From: Streptomyces thermolilacinus SPC6
Lineage (GTDB): Bacteria > Actinomycetota > Actinomycetes > Streptomycetales > Streptomycetaceae
Length of the DNA stretch: 64,000 nucleotides
Assembly: GCF_000478605.2 (NCBI RefSeq)
Contig: NZ_ASHX02000001.1
Coordinates: 5,471,001 to 5,535,000 of the forward strand
Direction: 5' to 3'
The notes beneath the pieces are model-generated. The model did no database searches. It worked only from the letters and a program-made list of their open reading frames with translations, and had not been told where the DNA came from. Position 1 is the stretch's first letter. Each line of letters starts with the position of its first letter. Below, piece by piece: positions 15,842 through 24,346 of the stretch. A program made the translations under genes and the position numbers.

Positions 15842-16509
15842 CCTGGTCGGAGATGCAGCCCCTGCTCACCCAGGGCACTGTCGACACCCTCTACATGGTC
15901 CTGTGGGCCACCGTCGTCTCCGTGCTCGGCGGCCTCCCCCTCGGCCTGCTGCTCGTCCTCACCGACAAGGGCGGACTGCTCCAGAACACGGCCGTCAACA
16001 AGGTCGTCGGCGTCATCGTGAACATCGGGCGCTCGCTGCCGTTCATCATCCTGCTGATCGCGCTGATCCCGTTCACCAAACTCGTCGTCGGCACCTTCAT
16101 CGGCCCCACCGCGATGATCGTCCCCCTCGCCATCGGCGCGATCCCCTTCTTCGCCCGCCTGGTCGAGACCGCCGTCCGCGAGGTGGACCACGGGCTCGTC
16201 GAAGCCGTCCAGTCCATGGGCGGCTCGATCCCCACGATCATCCGCAAGGTGCTCCTCCCGCAGGCCCTGCCGTCGCTGGTCTCCGCCGTCACGACGACCG
16301 TGATCGTCCTCGTCGGCTACTCGGCCATGGCCGGCGCGGTCGGTGGCGAGGGCCTCGGCTCCAAGGCCATCACCTACGGCTACCAGCGGTTCGACACGAC
16401 GTTCATGCTCGTCACCGTGGCCATCCTGATCGTCGTCGTCTCCGTCGTGCAGCTCATCGGCGACGGCGCCGTACGGCTCCTCGCCCGCCGAGGCCGCACC
16501 GCGTCCTGA
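15838..16509 (+). CDS. metI: Methionine ABC transporter permease MetI
   Basis: A 223-residue inner membrane permease with about five transmembrane helices. The EAA-type loop that contacts the ATPase reads EAVQSMGGSIPTIIRKVLLP. The N-terminal LTQGTVDTLYMVLWATVVSV fits the MetI family. The GTG start overlaps the metN stop by four bases. With metN and metQ it completes a D/L-methionine importer. Confidence 0.94.
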   Translation: MTWSEMQPLLTQGTVDTLYMVLWATVVSVLGGLPLGLLLVLTDKGGLLQNTAVNKVVGVIVNIGRSLPFIILLIALIPFTKLVVGTFIGPTAMIVPLAIGAIPFFARLVETAVREVDHGLVEAVQSMGGSIPTIIRKVLLPQALPSLVSAVTTTVIVLVGYSAMAGAVGGEGLGSKAITYGYQRFDTTFMLVTVAILIVVVSVVQLIGDGAVRLLARRGRTAS

Positions 16510-16636
16510 CCGACGGCCACCCCCCGCCGCCCCCGGCGCACCCCAGACTTCGCGCGACCCTTGCGCTCGCTGCCGAAGAACGAGCCCGCACTCCTTGTCC
16601 GGGCGTCACCCGCACCACCAGAAAGAGGCACTCTTC

Positions 16637-17488
16637 GTGCGTAACAACATCAAGACCATCGCCGCCTTCACCGGCGTCACCGCCCTCGCCCTCGGCCTCA
16701 CCGCCTGCGGCACGGCCTCCGACCCGGCCGCCTCCGGCTCCGGCGACGACGCGTCCAAGCCCCTCGTCGTCGCCGCGTCCCCCACGCCGCACGCCGACAT
16801 CCTCACGTACGTCAAGGACAACCTCGCCGAGAAGGCCGGCCTCAAGCTGGAGGTGAAGGAGTTCACCGACTACGTGCTGCCCAACACCGCCACGCAGGAC
16901 GGCCAGGTGGACGCCAACTACTTCCAGCACAAGCCGTACCTGGACGACTTCAACAAGAAGAACAAGACCACCATCGTCCCCGTGGCCGACGTCCACCTGG
17001 AGCCGCTGGGCCTCTACTCCCAGAAGCTGAAGTCCCTCAAGGACCTCAAGCCGGGCCAGACCGTCGCCGTCCCCAACGACACGACGAACGGCGGCCGCGC
17101 CCTCAAGCTCCTCGCCGACAACGGCCTGATCACCCTCAAGGCCGGGGTCGGAGCCGACGCCAAGCTCTCCGACATCACCGACAGGAAGGGCCTGGAGTTC
17201 AAGGAGCTGGAGGCCGCCACCGTCCCCCGCGCCCTGAGCGACGTCGACGCGGCGGTCATCAACGGCAACTACGCCATCGAGGCCAAGCTCACGCCCGCGA
17301 AGGACGCCCTCGCCCTGGAGAAGTCCGAGGGCAACCCGTACGCCAACTTCCTCGCCGTCAAGGCCGGCAACGAGGACGACCCGCGCGTCAAGAAGCTCGC
17401 CGGGCTCCTCAACTCACCCGAGGTGAGGAAGTACATCGAGGACACCTACAAGGGCTCCGTCGTCGCCGCCTTCGGCCCCGCCGAGTAA
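16637..17488 (+). CDS. metQ: Methionine-binding lipoprotein MetQ
   Basis: A 283-residue extracytoplasmic binding lipoprotein. The signal peptide ends with the lipobox LTAC, so Cys after ALALGLTA is the lipidated residue. The NlpA/MetQ fold shows VAASPTPHADILTYVKDNLAEK, GQVDANYFQHKPYLDDFN and VINGNYAIEAKL. GTG 16637 follows GAGG at 16625-16628 with eight bases between. It lies 127 bases after metI, so it may have extra expression control, as binding proteins usually need higher levels than their permeases. Confidence 0.94.
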   Translation: MRNNIKTIAAFTGVTALALGLTACGTASDPAASGSGDDASKPLVVAASPTPHADILTYVKDNLAEKAGLKLEVKEFTDYVLPNTATQDGQVDANYFQHKPYLDDFNKKNKTTIVPVADVHLEPLGLYSQKLKSLKDLKPGQTVAVPNDTTNGGRALKLLADNGLITLKAGVGADAKLSDITDRKGLEFKELEAATVPRALSDVDAAVINGNYAIEAKLTPAKDALALEKSEGNPYANFLAVKAGNEDDPRVKKLAGLLNSPEVRKYIEDTYKGSVVAAFGPAE

Positions 17489-17496
17489 GCCGCCGA

Positions 17497-17540
17497 CCGA
17501 GTCGTCGACCGAGTCGTCGACCGAGTCGTCGACCGGGCCG
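17497..17540 (+). repeat. Short tandem repeat after metQ
   Basis: The 12-base unit GACCGAGTCGTC occurs three times in a row, followed by degenerate GACCGGGCC copies, just downstream of the metQ stop. It does not look like part of a gene. Confidence 0.8.
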
Positions 17541-17574
17541 CCGATCCGGCCGACCGGGCCACACCGGTCACACC

Positions 17575-17610
17575 AAGGGCCCCGCACACCATCCGGTGCG
17601 CGGGGCCCTT
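17575..17610 (+). terminator. Terminator of the metNIQ operon
   Basis: Arms of 16 bases (17575-17590, 17595-17610) with one mismatch and a four-base loop, 86 bases after metQ. Confidence 0.8.
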
Positions 17611-17704
17611 CCCGTCCCGCCATGCACGGTGAGCCGCTCATGCTGCATGCTGTTCGTTTACGGCCCCTCACCACCAGTCCCCGCCCAACGGCATGGAGTT
17701 GCGC

Positions 17705-18493
17705 ATGACCACCACCTTTCCGGACGTCTCCATCAGCACGGAACGGTTGGTGCTGCGCCCCTACGACGACACGGACATCCCGGCCCACGTCGAGATGATG
17801 AACGACGAACTCGTCGTCGCCTGGACCTCCGCGCCCCACCCCTACACACCCGCCCACGCCGACACGTGGGTCCACCGCACCGCACCCGCCGAGCGCACCA
17901 GCGGCCGCGGACTCGCCCTCGCCGTCACCGAGTTCCTCACCCAGCGCCTCGTCGGCACCGTCCACCTCCGCCACACCGACTGGCGCGCACGCTCCACCGA
18001 GATCGCCTACATCACCGCGCCCTGGGCCCGCGGCGAGGGGTACGCCACGGAATCGGTCCTCGCCGTCGCCCGCTGGCTCTTCCGCGAGCAGCGCTTCGAA
18101 CGCCTCGAACTGCGCACCGCCGCGGGGAACACCGCCTCCCAGCAGGTCGCCCAGAAGATCGGCTGCGTCAGCGAGGGCGTCCTGCGCAACGCCTGGATAG
18201 CCCGCACCCAGACGGAGGACGGCACCTGGACCGACACCCGGACCGACCTCATCGTCTGGAGCCTGCTCCCCGAGGACCTCGAAGGCGCCGACGACCCCTA
18301 CTCCGACGCCGGAAACCCCTCGTACGGCGACTACAGCGAGTACCAGGCGTACACCGCATACAGCGGACACACCACCCCCATACGGCAGACCGACCCCACC
18401 CGACACACCACCCCCGCCCAGCACGCCACCCCCGCCCCACACCCCACCCACCCCCACCACACCGCGCGGACCCCTCGCACCGGCCGGAACTGA
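17705..18493 (+). CDS. GNAT-family N-acetyltransferase (RimJ/RimL type)
   Basis: A 262-residue protein. Residues 10-185 form a RimJ/RimL-type GNAT domain (ISTERLVLRPYDDTDIPAHVE; acetyl-CoA loop around APWARGEGYATESVLAVARW; ERLELRTAAGNTASQQVAQKIG). The last 60 residues are a Tyr/Ser then His/Thr/Pro-rich tail (HPTHPHHTARTP) with no fold. ATG 17705 lies six bases after GGAG. RimL-type enzymes acetylate protein N termini or small amines; the acceptor here is unknown. Confidence 0.88.
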   Translation: MTTTFPDVSISTERLVLRPYDDTDIPAHVEMMNDELVVAWTSAPHPYTPAHADTWVHRTAPAERTSGRGLALAVTEFLTQRLVGTVHLRHTDWRARSTEIAYITAPWARGEGYATESVLAVARWLFREQRFERLELRTAAGNTASQQVAQKIGCVSEGVLRNAWIARTQTEDGTWTDTRTDLIVWSLLPEDLEGADDPYSDAGNPSYGDYSEYQAYTAYSGHTTPIRQTDPTRHTTPAQHATPAPHPTHPHHTARTPRTGRN

Positions 18494-18581
18494 CCACCTG
18501 CGCCGCCCGCGGGGACGCCCCGCTTCCGGGTACGCTCGCACCACCCGACCTGCACCGACACCCCCAGGGAGACACGCGAAG

Positions 18582-19844
18582 ATGGCCGACCGGGTCACGG
18601 TGATCGGATGGGACGGCTCACCCCTCACCGCTGCCGCGCGGTCCGCCCTCTCGGCCGCCACCCTCGTCGCGGGCGCCGCCCACCACCTCGCCCTCCCCGA
18701 GGTCCCCGAGCGCGCCGAACGCATCCGCCTCGGCAGCGTCGATCTCGCCGCCCGCCGCATCGCGGGACACCGCGGCACGGCCGTCGTCCTCGCCGACGGC
18801 GACCCCGGCTTCTTCGGCGTCGTCCGTACCCTCCGCGACCCCCGGCACGGCCTGGAGGTCGAGGTCGTCCCCGCCGTCTCCTCCGTCGCCGCCGCCTTCG
18901 CCCGCGCCGGGATGCCGTGGGACGACGCCCGCGTCGTCGTCGCCCACACCCGTACGCTGCGCCGCGCCGTGAACGTCTGCCGCGCCCACCCGAAGGTCGC
19001 CGTCCTCACCTCCCCGGGCGCCGGCCCCGCCGAACTGGCCCTCATGCTCGACGGCGTCCACCGCACCTTCGTCATCTGCGAGGCGCTCGGCACCGAACGC
19101 GAGCAGGTCACCGTCCTCACCTCCGACAAGGCCGCCGACCTCACCTGGCGCGACCCCAACGTCGTCATCGCCATCGGCGGCTCCGCCCCGGCCCCCGCGG
19201 GCGGCGGCTGGCTCCTGGGCCCCGACCCCGGGCCCGTACGCGGCTGGGGTCTCACCCCCGACGCGTACGAGGACGAGCCCGCCCCCCGCAACGCGCCGCC
19301 CGGCACCGGGGATTCGCCCGCCCCCGGCAGCCCGCCGCCCGGCAGCGGCGAGTCGCCCGTCCTGCGCGCCGCCCAACTGGCCCGCCTCGGCCCGCGCGTC
19401 GGCGACCTCGTCTGGGACATCGGCACGGGCTCGGGGGCCTTCGCCGCCGAGGCCGCCCGCTTCGGCGCCGCCGTCATCGCCGTCGACGCCGACCCGGCCG
19501 CCTGCGCCCGCGCCGAGGCCGCCGCCCGCCGCTTCGGCGCCCAGCTCCAGGCCGTCCCGGGCCGCGCCCCGTATGTACTGGAACGCCTCCCCGAGCCGGA
19601 CGTGGTCCGGGTCGGCGGCGGGGGAGCGGACGTGGTCACCGCCTGCGCCGACCGCCGCCCCGAACGGATCGTCACCCACGCCGGCACCCGCGACGAGGCG
19701 GAGGCCGTCGGCGCGGCCCTCGCCGCGGGCGGCTACACCGTCGAGTGCGCCCTGCTCCAGTCCGTGGACCTGGACCCGGCGGCCTGGTCCGAACGCGACC
19801 GTTCGGTGGCCTTCCTCATCACCGGGCGCAGGTCCGCCCCGTGA
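18582..19844 (+). CDS. cobL: Precorrin-6Y C5,15-methyltransferase (decarboxylating), CbiE-CbiT fusion
   Basis: A 420-residue two-domain corrin-ring methyltransferase. Residues 1-200 are CbiE (tetrapyrrole methylase; VIGWDGSPLTAAARSAL, VVLADGDPGFFGV, VEVVPAVSSVAAAFARAG). After a Pro/Ser/Gly-rich linker, residues about 250-415 are CbiT, a Rossmann methyltransferase with VWDIGTGSGAFAAEAARFGA as SAM motif I. Together they add methyls at C-5 and C-15 and remove the acetate carboxyl during cobalamin synthesis. It precedes the BluB-CobT gene by 305 bases. Start ATG 18582 follows a GGGAGA site. Confidence 0.92.
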   Translation: MADRVTVIGWDGSPLTAAARSALSAATLVAGAAHHLALPEVPERAERIRLGSVDLAARRIAGHRGTAVVLADGDPGFFGVVRTLRDPRHGLEVEVVPAVSSVAAAFARAGMPWDDARVVVAHTRTLRRAVNVCRAHPKVAVLTSPGAGPAELALMLDGVHRTFVICEALGTEREQVTVLTSDKAADLTWRDPNVVIAIGGSAPAPAGGGWLLGPDPGPVRGWGLTPDAYEDEPAPRNAPPGTGDSPAPGSPPPGSGESPVLRAAQLARLGPRVGDLVWDIGTGSGAFAAEAARFGAAVIAVDADPAACARAEAAARRFGAQLQAVPGRAPYVLERLPEPDVVRVGGGGADVVTACADRRPERIVTHAGTRDEAEAVGAALAAGGYTVECALLQSVDLDPAAWSERDRSVAFLITGRRSAP

Positions 19845-20149
19845 TCTCGTCGCCACGGCAGGCCGGGTAGGCTGGCCGACCGTTCCACCACTGCCGGGTA
19901 TTCGGCGTTTCGTTCGCCCGTACCCGACGCGAGGCGCCCTCCGGAGGGCACCACGCGGAGGAACACGACTGGGGGGGACGCGCTACGTGGCGCAGTCCAC
20001 AGCCGACCGTGGCGGAAGCCACTGCCATGGGGCTCGAACGCGGCGAGAATGCTGGATGTCCGCACGCGTTCGTGCCGCGCGGCGCGCACGCTCGTTGTTG
20101 ATGGCGGGCGGAAGTCTGAAGGAGCACAACCGATGGGCGAGGGGTACGC
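19845..20149. other. Long leader region before bluB-cobT
   Basis: No cobalamin riboswitch core could be made out, although a GCCACTG heptamer occurs at about 20017. The region holds several self-complementary stretches (for example CCTCCGGAGG and GTGGCGG...GCCAC) and two tiny ORFs. One is a 33-codon Arg-rich ORF at 20056-20157. The other is a six-codon MGEGYA ORF at 20133-20153, preceded by AAGGAG. Both overlap the start codon of the downstream gene, so translational coupling is possible. Confidence 0.4.
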
Positions 20150-23100
20150 ATGACTGACACCGGCCAGGTCCCGGGCGAGGGACAGCCGGAGAACGCAGGC
20201 ATGGTGGAGCAGCCGGGCACGCCCGCCCCGGACGCGTACACCTTCCTCGAACCCTCCGGCACAGGCGCCGACGAAGACGATCTGCTGCTGATGCCGGGCG
20301 CCCAGGGCGCCTGGACGGAGCCGCAGCCCGGTGTCGCCCCGGCCCCGCCCGTCACCGTACCGATGCCGCACACGTCCTCCGGTGAGCAGATGTCGTACGA
20401 GCAGACCCAGCACGAGGTGGCCGCCCAGGGCGCGGGAACGGACGGCCACGGCGCCGTGCACACCCCCCAGCCGCCCCAGACCCCCCAGCCCTCGCACCAG
20501 GCCCCGCGGCGTCCACGGCACATGGGCCCGCCCATGCCGGACACGGGAGGTGTCGTACGGTCGCTGGCCGACCGGGGCCCCGCGCCCGTGACCCCCGCAC
20601 CGGCCCAGACGCAGACCCAGACCCCGGCGCCCATGCCGGTGCAGGGCCCGCCGACGCTCGGCCCCGAGTATCTGGACGTGCCCGGTTCGGCGACGCGGGG
20701 CGGGCAGCCGTGGGCGCAGCAGGCCGCCCCGGCGGAAACGGTCATCCCGGACGCGACGGGCCAGTTCGTGCCGGTCGAGGGCGCGGTCCCGACGGCCCCG
20801 CACCTGGCTCCGGCCCCGCCGACGGTCCCGTCCCCACGCCACGCGGCGGCCCCCCAGCAGCCCCCGGCGACCCAGGGCACCCCGGCGCAGGGGGTTCCCG
20901 CCCAGGCACAGCAGCCGACGGCCCCGGCCCCCGCCGCTGCCCCGGCCGCCGAGGCTCCGCAGCCCCAGGCCACCCCGGCGCACGGCACCCCGGCGCAGGA
21001 GCAGCCCGCCCCGGCCGCCGAGGCGCCCGCAGAGGCCTTGGTGGAGCCCGCCGTCGAGGCGGTCGCCCCGGCCCAGGAGCCGTCCGTGCCCCAGGCCGAC
21101 GCCGCCGTACCGGCGCAGCCAGCCGAGGCCCCGGCCCCCGAGGCCGTCCAGCAGGCACCCGCGGAGGCGCCTGCCGCCCCCGCACCCGCGGCGGAGGTGC
21201 CCGCGCCTGCCGCTCCGGCCCCGCAGGCGGTGCCCCAGGCCGCAGCCGAGCCGCAGCAGGCGGAGGCGCAGCCCGTCCCGGTCCCGCCCGCCGACGCCCA
21301 GACGGCCCAGCCGCAGGCGCCCGAGGCCCAGGTCGGCGAGCCGCAGTCGGCCGAGGCGCAGCCCGTCGAACCCGCCGCTCCGGAGCAGGCCGCCCCCGAG
21401 CAGGCCGCCCCGGAACAGGTGGCCGCCGTCCAGGTGCCCGCCGACCCGACGGCCCACCCGGCCGAGCAGCCGGTGGCCGAGCAGGTATCCGCCGAGGCCC
21501 CGGCCACCGACGCGACGCCCGCCGACGCGACGCCCGCCGAGCCGGTCGCCGCCACCGAACCCGTAGCGGCGCCGTCCACCGTGGGCGAGCCCGCACCGTC
21601 CGCGGCGCCCGAGGCAGTGCCCGCCGCTCCCATGGCGGCGGTGGACGCGACGCCCGCCGAGGGCACGCCCGTGGCCGCGCCCGTCGAAGCGGCACCCGCC
21701 CAGGCCCCGGCCGAGGCCGCCCAGGAAGCGGTGCCGCCGACAGAGGTCCCCGCTCCCGGCACGGCCGCGCAGGAGGCACCCGTTCCCGCCCCGGCCGCCG
21801 AGGAACCGCCCGTAGCGGACCAGCCCGCACCGGAGCAGCCCGCAGCCGAGGCGCCCCAGGCCGCACCCGTCGAGGCCCCGGCCACGGAGGTCGCACCCGA
21901 AGAGGCCGCCCAGGCCGTCCCCGCCCCGGCGCCGACCGCCGAGGAGGCCCCGGTCGAGGGCGCCCCCGCCGACGCCACCCACGGAGCGCCCGCCGCCACC
22001 CCGCCCGCGGAAGCCGCCGTACCGGCAGCCCCCGCCAGCGTCGACCAGGCCACCGTCGAAGCGGCACCCGCCGCCGAAGCCCCGACGGCCGCCGCGGAGA
22101 CGGCCCCGGAGACCGCCGACGCCGCCCCCCGGATTCCCGAGGCCGAGGCGCAGGCCGACGCCGCCCCCCGGATTCCCGAGGCCGAGGCGCAGGCCGCCGA
22201 GCCCACCGCCTCCGCAGCGGTGGAACCGGAGGCCCCCGTCGGTCCGCCCGCCCCGGGCTACGCCGACGACGAGCGCGAGGCGATCCTGCGGGTCATGCGG
22301 GAGCGGCGGGACATCCGCAACGGTTTCCGCAGCGACCCCATCCCGCACGAGGTGCTGCTCCGCGTCCTGGAGGCCGCGCACACGGCGCCGTCCGTGGGCC
22401 ACTCCCAGCCGTGGGACTTCGTCGTCATCCGGTCCGCCGAGACGCGCCGCGCGATGCACGAGCTCGCGCAGCGCCAGCGTGACGCGTACGCCAAGTCGCT
22501 GCCCAAGGGCCGGGCGAAGCAGTTCAAGGAACTGAAGATCGAGGCCATCCTCGACACCCCGGTCAACATCGTCGTCACCGCCGACCCGACCCGGGGCGGG
22601 CGCCACACGCTCGGCCGCCACACGCAGCCGCAGATGGCCCCGTACTCCTCCGCGCTCGCGGTGGAGAACCTGTGGCTCGCCGCCCGCGCCGAGGGCCTCG
22701 GCGTCGGCTGGGTCAGCTTCTTCGACGAGCGCGAGATGGTCCGCGCCCTCGGGCTGCCCGAGCACCTCGAAGTCGTCGCGTACCTGTGCGTCGGCTACGT
22801 CGACGAGTTCCCCGAGGAGCCGGAGCTGATGCAGGCGGGCTGGTCCAAGAGGCGTCCCCTGTCGTGGGTCGTCCACGAGGAGACGTACGGCCGCCGTGCG
22901 CTGCCCGGCGAGGAGCCGCACGACCTGCTCCAGGAGACCGTCGCCAACATCCGCCCGCTGGACGCCAAGGCGCTCGGCGAGGCGTGGGAGCGGCAGAAGC
23001 GCATGACGAAGCCCGCGGGCGCGCTCGGCATGCTGGAGATCATCTCCGCGCAGCTGTGCGGCCTGTCGCGGATCTGCCCGCCGCCCATCCCGGAGCCCGC

Positions 23101-23974
23101 CGCCGTGGCGATCTTCGCGGGGGACCACGGGGTGCACGCCCAGGGCGTCACGGCCTGGCCGCAGGAGGTGACGGCGCAGATGGTCGCCAACTTCCTCGGC
23201 GGCGGCGCCGTCTGCAACGCGTTCGCCAACCAGGTCGGCGCCGAGGTGTGCGTCGTGGACGTCGGCGTCGCCGCCGACCTGCCCGCCACGCCCGGCCTGC
23301 TGCCCCGCAAGGTGCGCGCCGGTACGGCCGACTTCACCACCGGTCCCGCCCTCACCCGCGACGAGGTGCTCGCCGCGATCGAGGTCGGCATCGAGACGGC
23401 CCGCGACCTCGTGGCGGCCGGGAACAAGGCGATCCTGACGGGCGAGATGGGCATCGCCAACACGACGGCGTCCGCCGCGCTGATCTCCGTCTACACGGGG
23501 GTCGACCCGTCGGAGGTCACCGGCCGGGGCACGGGCATCAACGACGAGATGCACGCCCGGAAGGTCGACGTGGTGCGCCGCGCCCTCGAACTGCACCAGC
23601 CGGACCCGGCCGACCCGATCGGCGTGCTCGGCGCGGTCGGCGGCCTGGAGCACGCCGCGATGGTCGGCTTCATCCTCGGCGGCGCGTCGCTCCGTACGCC
23701 GGTGATCCTCGACGGCGTCAGCGCGGGCGCGGCGGCCCTCGTCGCGCGGGCCGTGGCCCCCGAGTCGCTCGCGGCGTGCATCGCCGGTCACCGCAGCGCC
23801 GAACCCGGCCACATGGCGGCCCTCAACAAGCTGGGCCTGCGCCCGCTGGTGGACCTGGACCTGCGTCTGGGCGAAGGCACGGGCGCGCTGCTGGCCCTGC
23901 CGCTGGTGCAGAGCGCGGCCCGCGCGATGCACGAGGTGGCGACGTTCGACTCGGCGGGCGTCACGGAGAAGTAG
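20150..23974 (+). CDS. cobT: BluB-CobT fusion with giant Ala/Pro-rich N-terminal extension
   Basis: A 1274-residue fusion. Residues 1-704 are low-complexity Ala/Pro/Glu/Gln sequence with no fold or signal peptide. Residues about 705-905 are a BluB-type flavin reductase (EAILRVMRERRDIRNGFRS, AAHTAPSVGHSQPWDFVVI, LGVGWVSFFD), which turns reduced FMN and oxygen into 5,6-dimethylbenzimidazole. Residues about 926-1274 are CobT (FAGDHGVHAQGVTAWPQEVT, TGEMGIANTTASAAL, HRSAEPGH), which couples that base to nicotinate mononucleotide to give alpha-ribazole phosphate. The fusion would pass the base directly between active sites. ATG 20150 follows GAGGGG. Domain calls are firm; the role of the extension is unknown. 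Confidence 0.92.
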   Translation: MTDTGQVPGEGQPENAGMVEQPGTPAPDAYTFLEPSGTGADEDDLLLMPGAQGAWTEPQPGVAPAPPVTVPMPHTSSGEQMSYEQTQHEVAAQGAGTDGHGAVHTPQPPQTPQPSHQAPRRPRHMGPPMPDTGGVVRSLADRGPAPVTPAPAQTQTQTPAPMPVQGPPTLGPEYLDVPGSATRGGQPWAQQAAPAETVIPDATGQFVPVEGAVPTAPHLAPAPPTVPSPRHAAAPQQPPATQGTPAQGVPAQAQQPTAPAPAAAPAAEAPQPQATPAHGTPAQEQPAPAAEAPAEALVEPAVEAVAPAQEPSVPQADAAVPAQPAEAPAPEAVQQAPAEAPAAPAPAAEVPAPAAPAPQAVPQAAAEPQQAEAQPVPVPPADAQTAQPQAPEAQVGEPQSAEAQPVEPAAPEQAAPEQAAPEQVAAVQVPADPTAHPAEQPVAEQVSAEAPATDATPADATPAEPVAATEPVAAPSTVGEPAPSAAPEAVPAAPMAAVDATPAEGTPVAAPVEAAPAQAPAEAAQEAVPPTEVPAPGTAAQEAPVPAPAAEEPPVADQPAPEQPAAEAPQAAPVEAPATEVAPEEAAQAVPAPAPTAEEAPVEGAPADATHGAPAATPPAEAAVPAAPASVDQATVEAAPAAEAPTAAAETAPETADAAPRIPEAEAQADAAPRIPEAEAQAAEPTASAAVEPEAPVGPPAPGYADDEREAILRVMRERRDIRNGFRSDPIPHEVLLRVLEAAHTAPSVGHSQPWDFVVIRSAETRRAMHELAQRQRDAYAKSLPKGRAKQFKELKIEAILDTPVNIVVTADPTRGGRHTLGRHTQPQMAPYSSALAVENLWLAARAEGLGVGWVSFFDEREMVRALGLPEHLEVVAYLCVGYVDEFPEEPELMQAGWSKRRPLSWVVHEETYGRRALPGEEPHDLLQETVANIRPLDAKALGEAWERQKRMTKPAGALGMLEIISAQLCGLSRICPPPIPEPAAVAIFAGDHGVHAQGVTAWPQEVTAQMVANFLGGGAVCNAFANQVGAEVCVVDVGVAADLPATPGLLPRKVRAGTADFTTGPALTRDEVLAAIEVGIETARDLVAAGNKAILTGEMGIANTTASAALISVYTGVDPSEVTGRGTGINDEMHARKVDVVRRALELHQPDPADPIGVLGAVGGLEHAAMVGFILGGASLRTPVILDGVSAGAAALVARAVAPESLAACIAGHRSAEPGHMAALNKLGLRPLVDLDLRLGEGTGALLALPLVQSAARAMHEVATFDSAGVTEK
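22118..22195 (+). repeat. 39-base perfect tandem duplication in the bluB-cobT extension
   Basis: Two identical 39-base copies (22118-22156 and 22157-22195) encode DAAPRIPEAEAQA twice. The duplication keeps frame and looks recent because the copies do not differ. Confidence 0.9.
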
Positions 23975-23988
23975 CGGCCACAGGCGAA

Positions 23989-24025
23989 GGGCCCCCGCGC
24001 GGAACACCCGTTCCGCGCGGGGCCC
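23989..24025 (+). terminator. Terminator after bluB-cobT
   Basis: A hairpin with a 12-base perfect core (23993-24004 and 24011-24022) extended by GGC/GCC, loop of six bases, starting 15 bases after the stop. Confidence 0.8.
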
Positions 24026-24346
24026 GCCTGCCCCCAAAGCCCCGCATCCCCCGGCCCGGCGGACCCGGCCACCGCACCACCCGCACGCGGCCGCCCCACC
24101 GCCCCGGGACATCGACCGCCCTCGCCGCCCGCCCCCTCACGCACCGCCGGGCGCCGCAGCCACCCCACCCCGGCCCTCCCGACAAGCTTCCGACGCCCCC
24201 GGCGTGACGATCGCAACGTGCCCGGCCATGAGCGGCGCGGCCCCCGCCCCGTATCGTGGTCGCCAGCGCACCGCCCCCGTCTCACCAGCCACTTCACCGT
24301 CGCAGTGGCCCCGCACCGCACCACCCGCCGAGGAGACCACACCGCC
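24026..24346. other. Intergenic region before the siroheme synthase gene
   Basis: A C-rich stretch without a gene on either strand that I can support. A -10-like TATCGT at 24252-24257 is a possible promoter element, leaving a leader of about 80 bases. AGGAG at 24331-24335 is the ribosome site for the gene at 24347. Confidence 0.5.

Noticed and set aside
19845..20149. A cobalamin riboswitch before bluB-cobT, suggested by a GCCACTG heptamer
   Set aside because: The rest of the conserved core (GTGAGAATCCGGCGC-type stretch and the final CCGGCC helix) could not be found, so the heptamer alone is not enough.
20700..22500. Long plus- and minus-strand ORFs in the bluB-cobT tail region
   Set aside because: They are Arg/Gly/Pro-rich shadows of the Ala/Pro codons of the real gene in other frames.
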